Source: Campylobacteraceae bacterium (GTDB lineage: Bacteria > Campylobacterota > Campylobacteria > Campylobacterales > UBA6016). From it: a stretch of DNA of 8,413 nt. The stretch covers positions 1-8,413 of the forward strand of contig JAEMQC010000097.1 in NCBI GenBank assembly GCA_022758985.1, given 5' to 3'. The notes beneath the pieces were generated by a model that was given only the letters and a program-made list of their open reading frames with translations, had not been told where the DNA came from and searched no databases. Positions 1-7,129 of this stretch are shown here, one piece after another. The translations under genes were made by a program, and so were the position numbers. Every line of letters begins with the position of its first letter. Positions within the stretch are counted from its first letter, which is position 1.

Positions 1-196
1 CGTACAAAGCGGCTTCATCTTCGTATATCTGGCTCTCGAAGTTTTTGATAAGCGTAGTACCCAGCTCCTCTTCTATCGCCGAGGCGGCTCTTTTGGCAAA
101 GTTTTTTGAAGCCTCGTCCAATGAGGCCGCCGACGAAAATTTAATATCTGCGGCAAACAAAAAAAGCGGCGCAAGCAAAACAAAAAAGAGCTTCAA
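1..196 (-). CDS. Exported protein of unknown function, N-terminal fragment (3' end cut by window edge)
   Basis: An open frame begins with TTG at 196-194 and stays open to base 1, giving 65 complete residues. The first residues (MKLFFVLLAPLFLFAAD) look like a classic Sec signal peptide: one lysine, a hydrophobic core of about 13 residues, and a likely cleavage after the Ala-Ala at 15-16. The visible mature part is polar and probably helical, rich in Ala, Glu, Lys and Ser, with no motif I recognise. The start overlaps the bioD stop as TTGA (193-196), the same junction type as lpxC/tsaB at the other end of the window. A weak GGAT lies 8 bases upstream. No ATG occurs in the frame, so TTG is the best start. 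The product is probably periplasmic or lipid-free secreted, since no lipobox cysteine is seen. The function cannot be named from this fragment. Confidence 0.72.
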   Translation of the reverse strand, partial: MKLFFVLLAPLFLFAADIKFSSAASLDEASKNFAKRAASAIEEELGTTLIKNFESQIYEDEAALY

Positions 197-822
197 ATCA
201 CGCCATCCAAAACTGTTTGCAGATCATCTAGCTCAAATACAAAATCCAAACTCTCTTTCAAAAATGGTTTACTGATTTCGTCAAAACCGTCACCGGCTAT
301 TCTATTAAAAACTATACGGCATGGGATATTCGTATCATCAAGCGCCTTTTTGGAGAGCAATGCGTCGTTTATGCAACCAAGCCCCGTATGTGAAATCAAT
401 ACTGCAAAATCCGCAAATCGTCTCATTAGGTCAAGCATAAAAAAATCTTTTTTGATAGGCACCATAAGGCCGCCAGCGCCCTCCATCAAGACTACGTCGG
501 CTCTGTTTTTTAGCATCTCCAGCCGTTCGCCTATCGACTCTATATCTATATCAGCACCACCGCTTGCAACATAGGGCGATGCCGGAAGCTCAAATCTATA
601 CGGACAGACGTCATCTAGCGACAATGTTTCATCCCTATAAAGCTCTCTATATTTTTGCAAAAGTGCAGAAGCATCCTCGGGGTCGGAAGCTACGCCAGTC
701 TCTATGGGCTTAAAAGGAATCGCTCTGATCCCTTTTTTTGCAAGTAGTTCCATGATTTTTAACGCACTATAGGTTTTCCCTATGTTTGTTCCGGTAGCGG
801 TTACGAAAATCGTTTTAGTCAT
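193..822 (-). CDS. bioD: Dethiobiotin synthetase
   Basis: A 209-residue cytosolic enzyme. BioD closes the ureido ring of dethiobiotin from 7,8-diaminopelargonic acid, CO2 and ATP, the penultimate step of biotin synthesis. The P-loop is at residues 10-17 (TGTNIGKT), the substrate-binding KPIETG at 38-43, EGAGGLMVP at 114-122, GLGCINDALL at 147-156 (part of the dimer and substrate region), and the NRI nucleotide-base contact near 173-175. Length is close to the usual 210-230 residues, so the gene looks complete. The ATG start at 822-820 lies inside the end of ppk2 (8-base overlap), and no good Shine-Dalgarno is visible, so translation is probably coupled to ppk2. No other biotin gene is in the window, so the rest of the pathway must lie elsewhere. 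Confidence 0.95.
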   Translation of the reverse strand: MTKTIFVTATGTNIGKTYSALKIMELLAKKGIRAIPFKPIETGVASDPEDASALLQKYRELYRDETLSLDDVCPYRFELPASPYVASGGADIDIESIGERLEMLKNRADVVLMEGAGGLMVPIKKDFFMLDLMRRFADFAVLISHTGLGCINDALLSKKALDDTNIPCRIVFNRIAGDGFDEISKPFLKESLDFVFELDDLQTVLDGVI

Positions 823-1645
823 GCATATTTTGGACGAGCCTGCTGTAGATAAGCATTACATTAGGGTCGGTCATCAAAGATACTTTAGAATCTTCTTTGC
901 CGTCGTATTCGATATGAAGCAAAATATCTTTTATAACGTTTAATCTAGCAATCTTTTTATCATTTGCGTCCACTATCATCCAAGGCGTATAAGGAGTATG
1001 TGTTCTAGCAAACATCTCTTCTTTTGCTTTCGTATATTCATCAAAATTCTTTTGAGCAAGCTCATCTATCGGGCTTATCTTCCATCTTTTCAGCGGGTCT
1101 TCCTGTCTTGCCGCAAGTCTTTTTTCTTGCGTCTCCTTCGTGATGGAGAGGTAATATTTAAAAAATATAATACCGTCGTCAACAAGCATCTGCTCAAACA
1201 AAGGAGTCTGCCTCATAAACCTTTGATACTGCTCCTTTGTGCAAAAACCCATTACTTTCTCTACGCCTGCTCTGTTATACCAGCTTCTATCAAACAGCAC
1301 TATTTCGCCTGGATTTGGAAGATGCGGCACGTAACGCTGGAAATACCAGCTATTCATCTCGGTATCAGACGGCTTACCAAGGGCTACAACTCTGGCGCCC
1401 CTAGGATTTAGGTGCTGGGTAATAGTCTTTATAAGTCCGCCCTTGCCTGCCGCATCACGACCTTCAAACACTATCAGGATACGTTTATTTTTCTCTTTTA
1501 CCCAATTTTGGAGTTTTACCAGTTCTATCTGAAGATTTATAAGCTCTTCGGCGTAAGCCTTTTTATCGATTTTTTTGCGCTTTTTGTCATCACTAAGCGG
1601 CATCACATCCGAGAGGTGATGCTCTTCTTTGTCTTTTTTGCCCAC
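815..1645 (-). CDS. ppk2: Polyphosphate kinase 2 family, polyphosphate:nucleotide phosphotransferase
   Basis: A 276-residue single-domain PPK2. Members transfer phosphate between inorganic polyphosphate and nucleotides, usually making GTP or ATP from the diphosphate. Walker A is EGRDAAGKGG at residues 61-70 and Walker B is IVLFDR at 115-120, followed by SWYNRAGVEKVMGFC. The lid region with RQEDPLKRWK is at 180-189. One domain of this length fits class I (diphosphate-acting) enzymes; nucleotide preference cannot be read from sequence alone. The first 30 residues are a charged extension. The start is GTG at 1645, one base after the ribD stop, with AAGGAG at 1657-1652 spaced by 6 bases. The gene overlaps bioD by 8 bases. 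Its place between riboflavin and biotin genes suggests co-expression but no shared pathway. Confidence 0.94.
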   Translation of the reverse strand: MGKKDKEEHHLSDVMPLSDDKKRKKIDKKAYAEELINLQIELVKLQNWVKEKNKRILIVFEGRDAAGKGGLIKTITQHLNPRGARVVALGKPSDTEMNSWYFQRYVPHLPNPGEIVLFDRSWYNRAGVEKVMGFCTKEQYQRFMRQTPLFEQMLVDDGIIFFKYYLSITKETQEKRLAARQEDPLKRWKISPIDELAQKNFDEYTKAKEEMFARTHTPYTPWMIVDANDKKIARLNVIKDILLHIEYDGKEDSKVSLMTDPNVMLIYSRLVQNMHD

Positions 1646-1646
1646 T

Positions 1647-2660
1647 TTATGCTCCTTTTGCCCAGATTAGCAGATCCTTATCCACTATGCGAGAGTGTAA
1701 GATTTTAAAACTTAAATTGAGAGAGTCCAAATCACCGTCACCTGAAAATTCGGGAGAGATAAAAAATAGATAATGGGATACTATGTTTTTAGTAGCCTCA
1801 AGCATTCCTTTTCCGCCCTCTATCATTACAAAATTGTAGTTTTTTAGCGCATCAAACGAGCTAGAGACTATTACATTTCTATCTTTTACGCCAAATAGTG
1901 GAATATCTCTAGCAAAATTGTCGCTTTTTGAATATATAAGCAGATCCGGCGCCTTCCCGCCAACAAGCCTAGCATCTAGCGTCGGTCTATCCACTCGTAC
2001 GGTATTGCCGCCTATGACTAGCAAATCCGTTTTATCTCTAAGCTCATGCACAAGGCGAAACGAAGCATCCGAAGATATTTTGCCGCCGGATACTCTGCCG
2101 TTCATAGTAAGTGCGAGTTTGAAAAAGACAAATCCGCCGCCGTTTTTCCATCTAAAAAAAGGCTCTATAAGCCAATCGCATGCCAGACTCGGCAGATAGA
2201 TCGCATCGACTTCTACAGACTTAAGCATATCAAGTCCGCCGGACGCTTCGCCGTTTTGCTCTATTGCGCCGACAATAACACGCTTTGGTCTTAATAAGGA
2301 GAGAAGTTTTGCGCAAGAGGGGGTTTTGCCTTCATGCGAACATGGCTCAAGCGTAACGTATATATCACACTCTCTGAACGTATCGTCTGCGTTTGCTATC
2401 AGAAAATCATGTATTTCATGGGATGTTTGTAGTTTTGAAAGCAGCTCTTTTTTGGATGCGCTATCGGCAAGCGTAAGATATGCTGATTTTAATGCTTCCA
2501 CTTCCGCATGAGGCGAACCAGCCCTTTTGTGGACGCCTACGGAAATCAAAACACCGTTTTTAACGACCGCTGCGCCTACGGCAGGATTTGGATACGTAAC
2601 CCCTTGGTATTCCCAAGCCTTTTTGCAGGCTAATTCTAAAAATTTAGCGTTTATTTCCAC
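1647..2660 (-). CDS. ribD: Bifunctional riboflavin deaminase/reductase RibD
   Basis: A 337-residue cytosolic protein joining the pyrimidine deaminase and the NADPH-dependent reductase that act in sequence after GTP cyclohydrolase II in riboflavin synthesis. The N-terminal deaminase shows TYPNPAVGA (22-30), the zinc and catalytic HAE at 51-53, and PCSHEGKTPSC with zinc cysteines 107 and 116. The C-terminal reductase starts near 177 with FVFFKLALTMNGRVSG, then IGGNTVRVDRPTLDARL (216-232) and EGGKGMLEA near 281-289. The gap between HAE and the cysteine motif is about 30 residues longer than usual (inserted part about 61-95). Start is GTG at 2660, overlapping rimP by 10 bases with no clear Shine-Dalgarno, so it is likely translationally coupled. 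The start is less certain than the identity. No FMN riboswitch can fit upstream, because the gene begins inside rimP. Confidence 0.95.
   Translation of the reverse strand: MEINAKFLELACKKAWEYQGVTYPNPAVGAAVVKNGVLISVGVHKRAGSPHAEVEALKSAYLTLADSASKKELLSKLQTSHEIHDFLIANADDTFRECDIYVTLEPCSHEGKTPSCAKLLSLLRPKRVIVGAIEQNGEASGGLDMLKSVEVDAIYLPSLACDWLIEPFFRWKNGGGFVFFKLALTMNGRVSGGKISSDASFRLVHELRDKTDLLVIGGNTVRVDRPTLDARLVGGKAPDLLIYSKSDNFARDIPLFGVKDRNVIVSSSFDALKNYNFVMIEGGKGMLEATKNIVSHYLFFISPEFSGDGDLDSLNLSFKILHSRIVDKDLLIWAKGA
1652..1657 (-). promoter_or_regulatory. Shine-Dalgarno for ppk2 (GTG start)
   Basis: The minus strand reads AAGGAG, six bases before GTG at 1645-1643, inside the last codons of ribD. It is the best ribosome-binding site in the left half of the window and fixes the non-ATG start of ppk2. 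Confidence 0.75.
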
Positions 2661-3082
2661 TCAAAATATGTTCTGGCTTTTGAAATATCACCGAAAGAGA
2701 CTTTTTGATTTCCTTCCTGCGTTTCTATCTCCACGACGCCATCTTTTATGCCAAGAAGCTTGCCCTTTAGCTTTGTGCCGTCTTTTAGGCTCATTCTCAC
2801 AAGCTCGCCGATTGATTTTTCAAAATGTGCTATATTTTTTAGGGATCTTTCAATTCCCGGAGAGCCTACTTCAAGATAGTATTTGCCCTTTACCGGCGGA
2901 TTAGTATCTAGATACGGGGAGAGTACCGCATTTATATCGGCGCATAGATCAAGGTCCACACCGCCCTCTTTTTGGACGGAAACTCTAAATATATGACCCC
3001 CCTCGCCCATCGGTACAAGCTCTACATCATAAAGCGTAGCGCCGAAGCTTTCTACTATTTTTTTTATCTCTTCGTTGTTCAT
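2651..3082 (-). CDS. rimP: Ribosome maturation factor RimP
   Basis: A 143-residue protein of the RimP (YhbC/DUF150) family, which helps mature the 30S subunit. The N-terminal alpha/beta domain covers about 1-80 and ends in the family signature YYLEVGSPGIERSL at 68-81. The C-terminal SH3-like barrel follows at about 90-140, with GELVRMSLKDG and KGKLLGIKDGVVEIE. Length is normal for the family. The ATG start at 3082 overlaps the rbfA stop as ATGA, with a modest GGG-rich site a few bases upstream (GTGGGAAAAA). In Escherichia coli rimP opens the rimP-nusA-infB operon; here it follows infB and rbfA, and nusA is not next to it. Confidence 0.93.
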   Translation of the reverse strand: MNNEEIKKIVESFGATLYDVELVPMGEGGHIFRVSVQKEGGVDLDLCADINAVLSPYLDTNPPVKGKYYLEVGSPGIERSLKNIAHFEKSIGELVRMSLKDGTKLKGKLLGIKDGVVEIETQEGNQKVSFGDISKARTYFEWK

Positions 3083-3423
3083 TTTTTCCCACTTAGGATT
3101 TCTTCAAGCCTTCTCTCTTTTTCCAAAGAATCGTCAAATCTATAAGTCAGCTTTGGCATTTTGGAAATTGCATCAGTAGCAGTGCAATATCTAGCTATAT
3201 AAGAGGAGCTTTTTTTAAGGCCGGAAAGTATTTTTTGTTTTTCGCTATCCGAAAAATTCTCGTCCATTATATATACGGTTGCATCTGACAGCCCTCTAGA
3301 GCTCTCCACTTTTATTACGCTAAGCGAATTTAGCATCTCATTCCCGAGGCTTCCTATCGCCTCTCCGACAAGCTCGGTCAGGGCAGACTCGGCCCTTAAA
3401 ACCCTAATGCTTTTATCGGCCAT
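3079..3423 (-). CDS. rbfA: 30S ribosome-binding factor RbfA
   Basis: A 114-residue KH-like protein that binds the 30S subunit and aids late 16S rRNA 5'-end maturation. The fold pattern is visible: an N-terminal helix with RVLRAESALTELVGEAI (7-23), a beta strand LSVIKVESSRGLSDATVYI (34-52), and the conserved C-terminal signature PKLTYRFDDSLEKERRLE at 90-107, which is diagnostic. Length is normal. The start is ATG at 3423, three bases after the infB stop, with GGAG (3433-3430) spaced by 6 bases in the last infB codons. The stop overlaps rimP as ATGA. It works in the same process as its neighbours infB and rimP. Confidence 0.93.
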   Translation of the reverse strand: MADKSIRVLRAESALTELVGEAIGSLGNEMLNSLSVIKVESSRGLSDATVYIMDENFSDSEKQKILSGLKKSSSYIARYCTATDAISKMPKLTYRFDDSLEKERRLEEILSGKK

Positions 3424-3426
3424 TTA

Positions 3427-5940
3427 TTACTCCGCACTTTGCTCGAATACGGCGGCTTTTATTACGGTTTTGAACGCCTCTATTACGTCGCCTTCTTTAA
3501 ATTCGTTATAACCATCTATTACAATACCGCACTCAAATCCGGCTTTTACCTCTTTTACGTCGTCTTTAAAGCGTTTTAGAGAACCTATCCTTCCCTCATA
3601 CACTACGTCGTTGTTTCTGTGTATTCTTATCTCAGCGCCTCTTGCTACCGTACCATCGGTTACCATACATCCTGCAATAACAAGGTTTTTGCCGACCGTA
3701 AATAGGTTTCTAACCTCTGCTTTTCCTACGGATACTAGCTCTTTAATCGGAGAGAGCATTTCGCCGACAAGCGCCTTGATATCGTCTATAAGTTCAAAAA
3801 TAACGGAGTAGCTTCTAATCTCTACGCCATAGTCGTCCGCTTTGTCTTTTATCGTACTGTTTGGTTTTACGTTAAAGCCGATAATTAACGTATTTTCACC
3901 GGCTTTTGCCAATTCCACGTCGCTCTCGGTGATGCCGCCGACTGCAGAGTGAACAAGATGAACCTTAACCTCTTCGTTTCTGATTTTCTCAAGAGTTGCC
4001 TTGATAGCCTCAAGACTACCTTGAACATCCGCTTTTAGAACGATATTTAGACGTTTTAGCTTGCCCTCTTTGATAAGATGATGAAGGTCGTCAAAAGTAG
4101 CCTTCGTAGTTTTAGAAAGCTCTCTTTGTCTTTGGTGCTCTTTGATGTTTTCGGCGTATTCTCTAGCCACTTTTTCATTTTCTACAGCTACAAGCACGTC
4201 GCCCGCACCCGGAACACCGTCAAGACCAAGAATTTGGCCAGGCTCGGACGGGGCAAGCTCTTTTAGGTTTTTGCCCATATCGTCGATAATAGCTCTTACT
4301 TTGCCATAGTTTTGACCTACGACAACCGTATCGCCCACTTTTAGCGTACCGTCTTGGACTAGCACCGTCGCAACTGGTCCTCTTCCTTTCTCCAAAGACG
4401 CCTCTACGACTATAGCTTTTGCATTTTTCTTAGGGTTTGCTTTTAGCTCAAGTATCTCTGCCTGAATAAGGATAGTATCAAGTAGAGTATCAATTCCCTC
4501 TCCTGTTTTTGCCGATATATGCACAAACTCATACTCCCCGCCCCACTCGATAGGCGTAATTCCCATCTCTGCAAGCTGTGTTTTGACGAAATCAGGATTT
4601 GCGGACGGCTTATCGATTTTATTTACCGCCACAAGGAAAGGAACTTTTGCGTCTTTAATGTGGCTTATCGCCTCTTTTGTTTGAGGCATGACGCCATCAT
4701 CCGCCGCAACAACCACGATAGCTATATCCGTTACCTGCGCACCCCTTGCCCTCATATGCGTAAACGCCTCATGCCCGGGAGTATCGAGGAACGTAATCTT
4801 GTGTCCATTTTTCTCAACCATATAAGCGCCGATATGCTGAGTGATGCCGCCAGCCTCGCCGGCAGCAACTTTCGTGTTTCTAATCTTGTCAAGAAGCGTA
4901 GTCTTACCGTGGTCAACGTGACCCATAATAGTAACTATCGGGGCTCTCTCTACACCTTCGCCTACATCTTGCTTTTCATATTCTTTAAGGTAATCAAACT
5001 CTTCTAATGCATTTGAAATGTTAACGGTTATTCCGAACTCTTCGGCCAATATCTCTATAAGGTCATTATCCATAAAGTCGTTTTTTGTTTTCATCAAGCC
5101 AAGATTGAATATAGCCTTAATCACCTCCCCTAAAGGCTTGCCGATTTTCTCTGCAAACTCATAAACCCTAATATCTTCGTGTATTTCTATTTCGCTCACT
5201 TCTTCTCTTATCTCTTCAGGCTTTGGCCTAAATTTTTTCTTTTTTTGCGGTCTTGCCATATTTTGCGCATTAATTCTCGGCTGTGGTTTTTTGATTGCCG
5301 ATTTTGCTTTTTGGTTTTCCACCGTTTTTGTAGGAACAGGCTTCTCCTCGTCTTCTATAAGCTTGTCTTGCAAAGAGAAATCAGGCAACATAACGATATC
5401 GTTATCGTCGTTTTCATCCTCTTTATCAACAAACTCCCTGTCTATACTTATTTTGATACTTTCAGATTTTTTTGCAACTACTTGAGACTGGGGTTTTTGT
5501 TTTTTAGGCTGCTCTGTTTTTTTAAGCTGCTCCGCTCTTTTTGGCTCTTCTTTTTTAGGCTCTTCTTTTTTTATCTCCGGCTTAGCCTGAACAGGGTTTG
5601 CTTTTTTGATTATTTCGTAGTTTTTTCTATCTCTTGAAGGCTTCGAAACAACCTTTACACTCTCCTCTTTTTCCTCTTTTTGCGGTGCACTCTCCGCCAC
5701 TTTAGGCGCATCTGGCTGCTTTTGCGGCGCAGGCTCTACAACCACAGGCTTAGGAGCTTCAAAGCCGGCAGGCCTCTCCCCTCTCATATGGAAGTTTATT
5801 ATCTTCTCGGCATCCTCCATCGTAATTGCGCTAGAGTGATTCTTTGCTTCTATCTTAAACTCGGCACATATATCCAAAACCTCTTTTGGTTTTATTCCAA
5901 GTTCATCGGCAATCTCTTTTACTTTTACCCTATTGTCCAT
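3427..5940 (-). CDS. infB: Translation initiation factor IF-2
   Basis: A GTPase that places initiator fMet-tRNA on the 30S subunit and promotes 50S joining. From the ATG at 5940 it has 837 residues. An IF2_N domain occupies about 2-50 and a charged Lys/Glu/Pro linker about 60-250. A second IF2_N-like domain lies at about 258-305, followed by the G domain with G1 GHVDHGKT (340-347), DTPGH (386-390), NKID (440-443) and SAK (476-478). Domain II and the C-terminal tRNA-binding domains complete the protein, all intact. The frame extends upstream to a TTG at 5970, but that would place the ribosome-binding site AAAGGAGA inside the gene. ATG 5940 forms a TGATG junction with the upstream gene and gives [15 protein letters not shown], a typical IF-2 start. 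TTG at 5943 is the only close alternative. No internal second initiation site was sought in detail. Confidence 0.97.
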   Translation of the reverse strand: MDNRVKVKEIADELGIKPKEVLDICAEFKIEAKNHSSAITMEDAEKIINFHMRGERPAGFEAPKPVVVEPAPQKQPDAPKVAESAPQKEEKEESVKVVSKPSRDRKNYEIIKKANPVQAKPEIKKEEPKKEEPKRAEQLKKTEQPKKQKPQSQVVAKKSESIKISIDREFVDKEDENDDNDIVMLPDFSLQDKLIEDEEKPVPTKTVENQKAKSAIKKPQPRINAQNMARPQKKKKFRPKPEEIREEVSEIEIHEDIRVYEFAEKIGKPLGEVIKAIFNLGLMKTKNDFMDNDLIEILAEEFGITVNISNALEEFDYLKEYEKQDVGEGVERAPIVTIMGHVDHGKTTLLDKIRNTKVAAGEAGGITQHIGAYMVEKNGHKITFLDTPGHEAFTHMRARGAQVTDIAIVVVAADDGVMPQTKEAISHIKDAKVPFLVAVNKIDKPSANPDFVKTQLAEMGITPIEWGGEYEFVHISAKTGEGIDTLLDTILIQAEILELKANPKKNAKAIVVEASLEKGRGPVATVLVQDGTLKVGDTVVVGQNYGKVRAIIDDMGKNLKELAPSEPGQILGLDGVPGAGDVLVAVENEKVAREYAENIKEHQRQRELSKTTKATFDDLHHLIKEGKLKRLNIVLKADVQGSLEAIKATLEKIRNEEVKVHLVHSAVGGITESDVELAKAGENTLIIGFNVKPNSTIKDKADDYGVEIRSYSVIFELIDDIKALVGEMLSPIKELVSVGKAEVRNLFTVGKNLVIAGCMVTDGTVARGAEIRIHRNNDVVYEGRIGSLKRFKDDVKEVKAGFECGIVIDGYNEFKEGDVIEAFKTVIKAAVFEQSAE
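5543..5572 (-). repeat. Tandem 15-base repeat in the IF-2 linker (KKEEP twice)
   Basis: On the plus strand ggctcttctttttta occurs at 5543-5557 and again, with one change in the run of T, at 5558-5572. It is in frame and encodes two copies of Lys-Lys-Glu-Glu-Pro in the flexible linker of IF-2. Similar degenerate units follow on the protein level ([14 protein letters not shown]). A repeat of this kind can gain or lose five residues without breaking the frame. Confidence 0.75.
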
Positions 5941-6209
5941 CAAAAATCGCTCTCCTTTAGTTTTGCGCAAATCGTCTCAGCATCTGTTTTTGGAATTTTT
6001 AAAAACGAAGATAATCTTTTTGTTAGCTGTTTTGAATCCAAACACTCCGTACACAAATAAAAACTTCTACCAGACTTCGTGAACTTTGTTAACTTTCCGT
6101 CTATATACTGCAATCTCTTTAGTTCGGTTTGCAAAAAGCGGTTTCTGCAAACGATACACATTCTGACGGGCTGATGTTTGTCAGTTTTATTTTGAGCGAA
6201 TTCTACCAA
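5940..6209 (-). CDS. YlxR/DUF448 family protein
   Basis: An 89-residue small basic protein of the YlxR family, which commonly sits beside infB. The pattern PVRMCIVCRNRFLQTELKRL (14-33), then a short strand-forming stretch and GRSFYLCTECL (47-57), matches the family's R-x-C and GRGAYVC motifs. YlxR proteins have an RNA-binding type fold. In Firmicutes a member has been reported to act on RNase P, but that role should not be assumed here. Two Cys-x-x-Cys pairs (18/21 and 53/56) could bind a metal. The start is uncertain: TTG at 6209 lies 21 bases after thrB with only an A/G-rich stretch upstream. The frame is closed by the thrB stop, and the next ATG (residue 17) would remove the conserved PVR. 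The stop joins infB as TGATG. Confidence 0.82.
   Translation of the reverse strand: MVEFAQNKTDKHQPVRMCIVCRNRFLQTELKRLQYIDGKLTKFTKSGRSFYLCTECLDSKQLTKRLSSFLKIPKTDAETICAKLKESDF
5951..5958 (-). promoter_or_regulatory. Shine-Dalgarno for infB
   Basis: The minus strand reads AAAGGAGA at 5958-5951, within the end of the ylxR-like gene. The AAGGAG core is 11 bases before ATG 5940 and 8 bases before TTG 5943. It argues against the longer infB start at 5970, which would lie upstream of the site. Confidence 0.7.
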
Positions 6210-6230
6210 AGTTTTTCTTTTTAGGCTATT

Positions 6231-7115
6231 TTAGCTTTTTTGGCAAATAAGCCCGTCGTTGTCAAAACTCATTATTTCGACCCTGAAAAAACCGAAAGCG
6301 TTTTCAAGCGCTTTTTTTACTCTCTGGGCGTCGTCGGCATACACCATGTTAAAAAACGAAGAGCCGCTGCCAGAAAGCGTACTCATAAGTGCGCCGCTCT
6401 CAAGAGCAAGACGCTGAACCTCGAATAACTCTGGTAGATTTTTCATCCTAATCTCCTGATGAAACTTGTCTTTTGAAGCGATGCGGAGCATGTCGTAGTT
6501 GCCGGCAAACAACAATGCCGACAGCAAAGACGAGCGAGATAGATTGTATACCGCCTCTTCCTTGCTGTATTTTTTCGGCAAAGCCCCTCTTGAGTGGTTT
6601 GTCGACATATGCACGTTGGGTATGACCACGACGGCTTTGAGGGTATCTGGCATATCTTTTTTAATACTAAATACTCTGGAGTTTTCTACAACCGCAACAT
6701 TAAACCCACCGAATACGGCAGGCGTTATATTGTCAGGGTGAGGCTCGTACGTAAGCGCTATGTTTAGCACCTTCTCCTTTGAAATCTCGACCCCCGCCAT
6801 CTCGTAAGCGGCCTTAACCGCCGATATTATCGTAGCAGATGAGCTGCCAAGCCCTCTTGAAATAGGGATGTTGTTTGCAAACTCGAACCTAAAGCTCTCT
6901 TTTTTTCCGGTAATATTTTTGTACTGCTCATTAAAAATACTGACGAAAATATTTCCGCTTTTCATTCTGGCGCTGTTTTTCCCTTCACCCCTAATGGAGA
7001 CGCTGAAAAACTTGGAGCGTTTGACATCCACTTCGTTTCTTAAAGAGAGGGCAACACCTAGAGTATCAAACCCTGGGCCCATATTTGCGCTTGTTGCGGG
7101 AACCGAAAAAAACAA
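6231..7115 (-). CDS. thrB: Homoserine kinase
   Basis: A 294-residue GHMP-family kinase that phosphorylates homoserine with ATP, feeding threonine synthesis. All three family motifs are present: [17 protein letters not shown] at 4-20, the phosphate-binding [11 protein letters not shown] at 84-94, and the C-terminal [11 protein letters not shown] at 245-255. [14 protein letters not shown] (124-137), typical of homoserine kinases, separates it from mevalonate or galactose kinases. Length is normal. The start is TTG at 7115, with AAGGA 7 bases upstream. No ATG is available in this frame before the conserved PATSAN, so the TTG is well supported. It lies 14 bases after the tsaB-like gene. No other threonine gene is present, and no leader peptide or attenuator is visible in the short gap. 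Confidence 0.95.
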   Translation of the reverse strand: MFFSVPATSANMGPGFDTLGVALSLRNEVDVKRSKFFSVSIRGEGKNSARMKSGNIFVSIFNEQYKNITGKKESFRFEFANNIPISRGLGSSSATIISAVKAAYEMAGVEISKEKVLNIALTYEPHPDNITPAVFGGFNVAVVENSRVFSIKKDMPDTLKAVVVIPNVHMSTNHSRGALPKKYSKEEAVYNLSRSSLLSALLFAGNYDMLRIASKDKFHQEIRMKNLPELFEVQRLALESGALMSTLSGSGSSFFNMVYADDAQRVKKALENAFGFFRVEIMSFDNDGLICQKS

Positions 7116-7122
7116 ATCTATA

Positions 7123-7127
7123 TCCTT
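7123..7127 (-). promoter_or_regulatory. Shine-Dalgarno for thrB (TTG start)
   Basis: The minus strand reads AAGGA in the 14-base gap after the tsaB-like gene, 7 bases before TTG 7115-7113. Good spacing supports translation from a non-ATG codon. Confidence 0.72.
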
Positions 7128-7129
7128 TT

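Noticed and set aside
998..1411. Plus-strand open frame of 137 residues opposite ppk2
   Set aside because: Antisense to the conserved PPK2 core, including the Walker B and lid regions, with no recognisable domain or ribosome-binding site.
4519..5007. Plus-strand open frame of 162 residues opposite infB
   Set aside because: It lies wholly opposite the IF-2 G domain, whose motifs are all intact on the minus strand. The translation has no family resemblance and a composition typical of a shadow frame.
5179..5637. Plus-strand open frame of 152 residues, very rich in Phe, Leu and Arg, looking like a membrane protein
   Set aside because: It is the reverse complement of the Lys/Glu-rich IF-2 linker; T-rich antisense codons read as Phe and Leu and imitate hydrophobic segments.
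5941..5970. Ten-residue N-terminal extension of IF-2 from TTG 5970
   Set aside because: The extension contains the infB Shine-Dalgarno, and ATG 5940 fits both the stop/start junction and the usual IF-2 N terminus.
6200..6205. TAGAAT on the minus strand as a possible -10 promoter element before the ylxR-like gene and infB
   Set aside because: It lies at the very start of the ylxR-like frame, has no -35 match, and would start the transcript inside the gene. AT-rich DNA gives such hits often; start mapping would be needed.
6222..6237. Small inverted repeat (GCTA-AAA-TAGC on the minus strand) around the thrB stop, considered as a terminator
   Set aside because: The stem is only four base pairs and no U run follows it; the next gene begins about 20 bases later.
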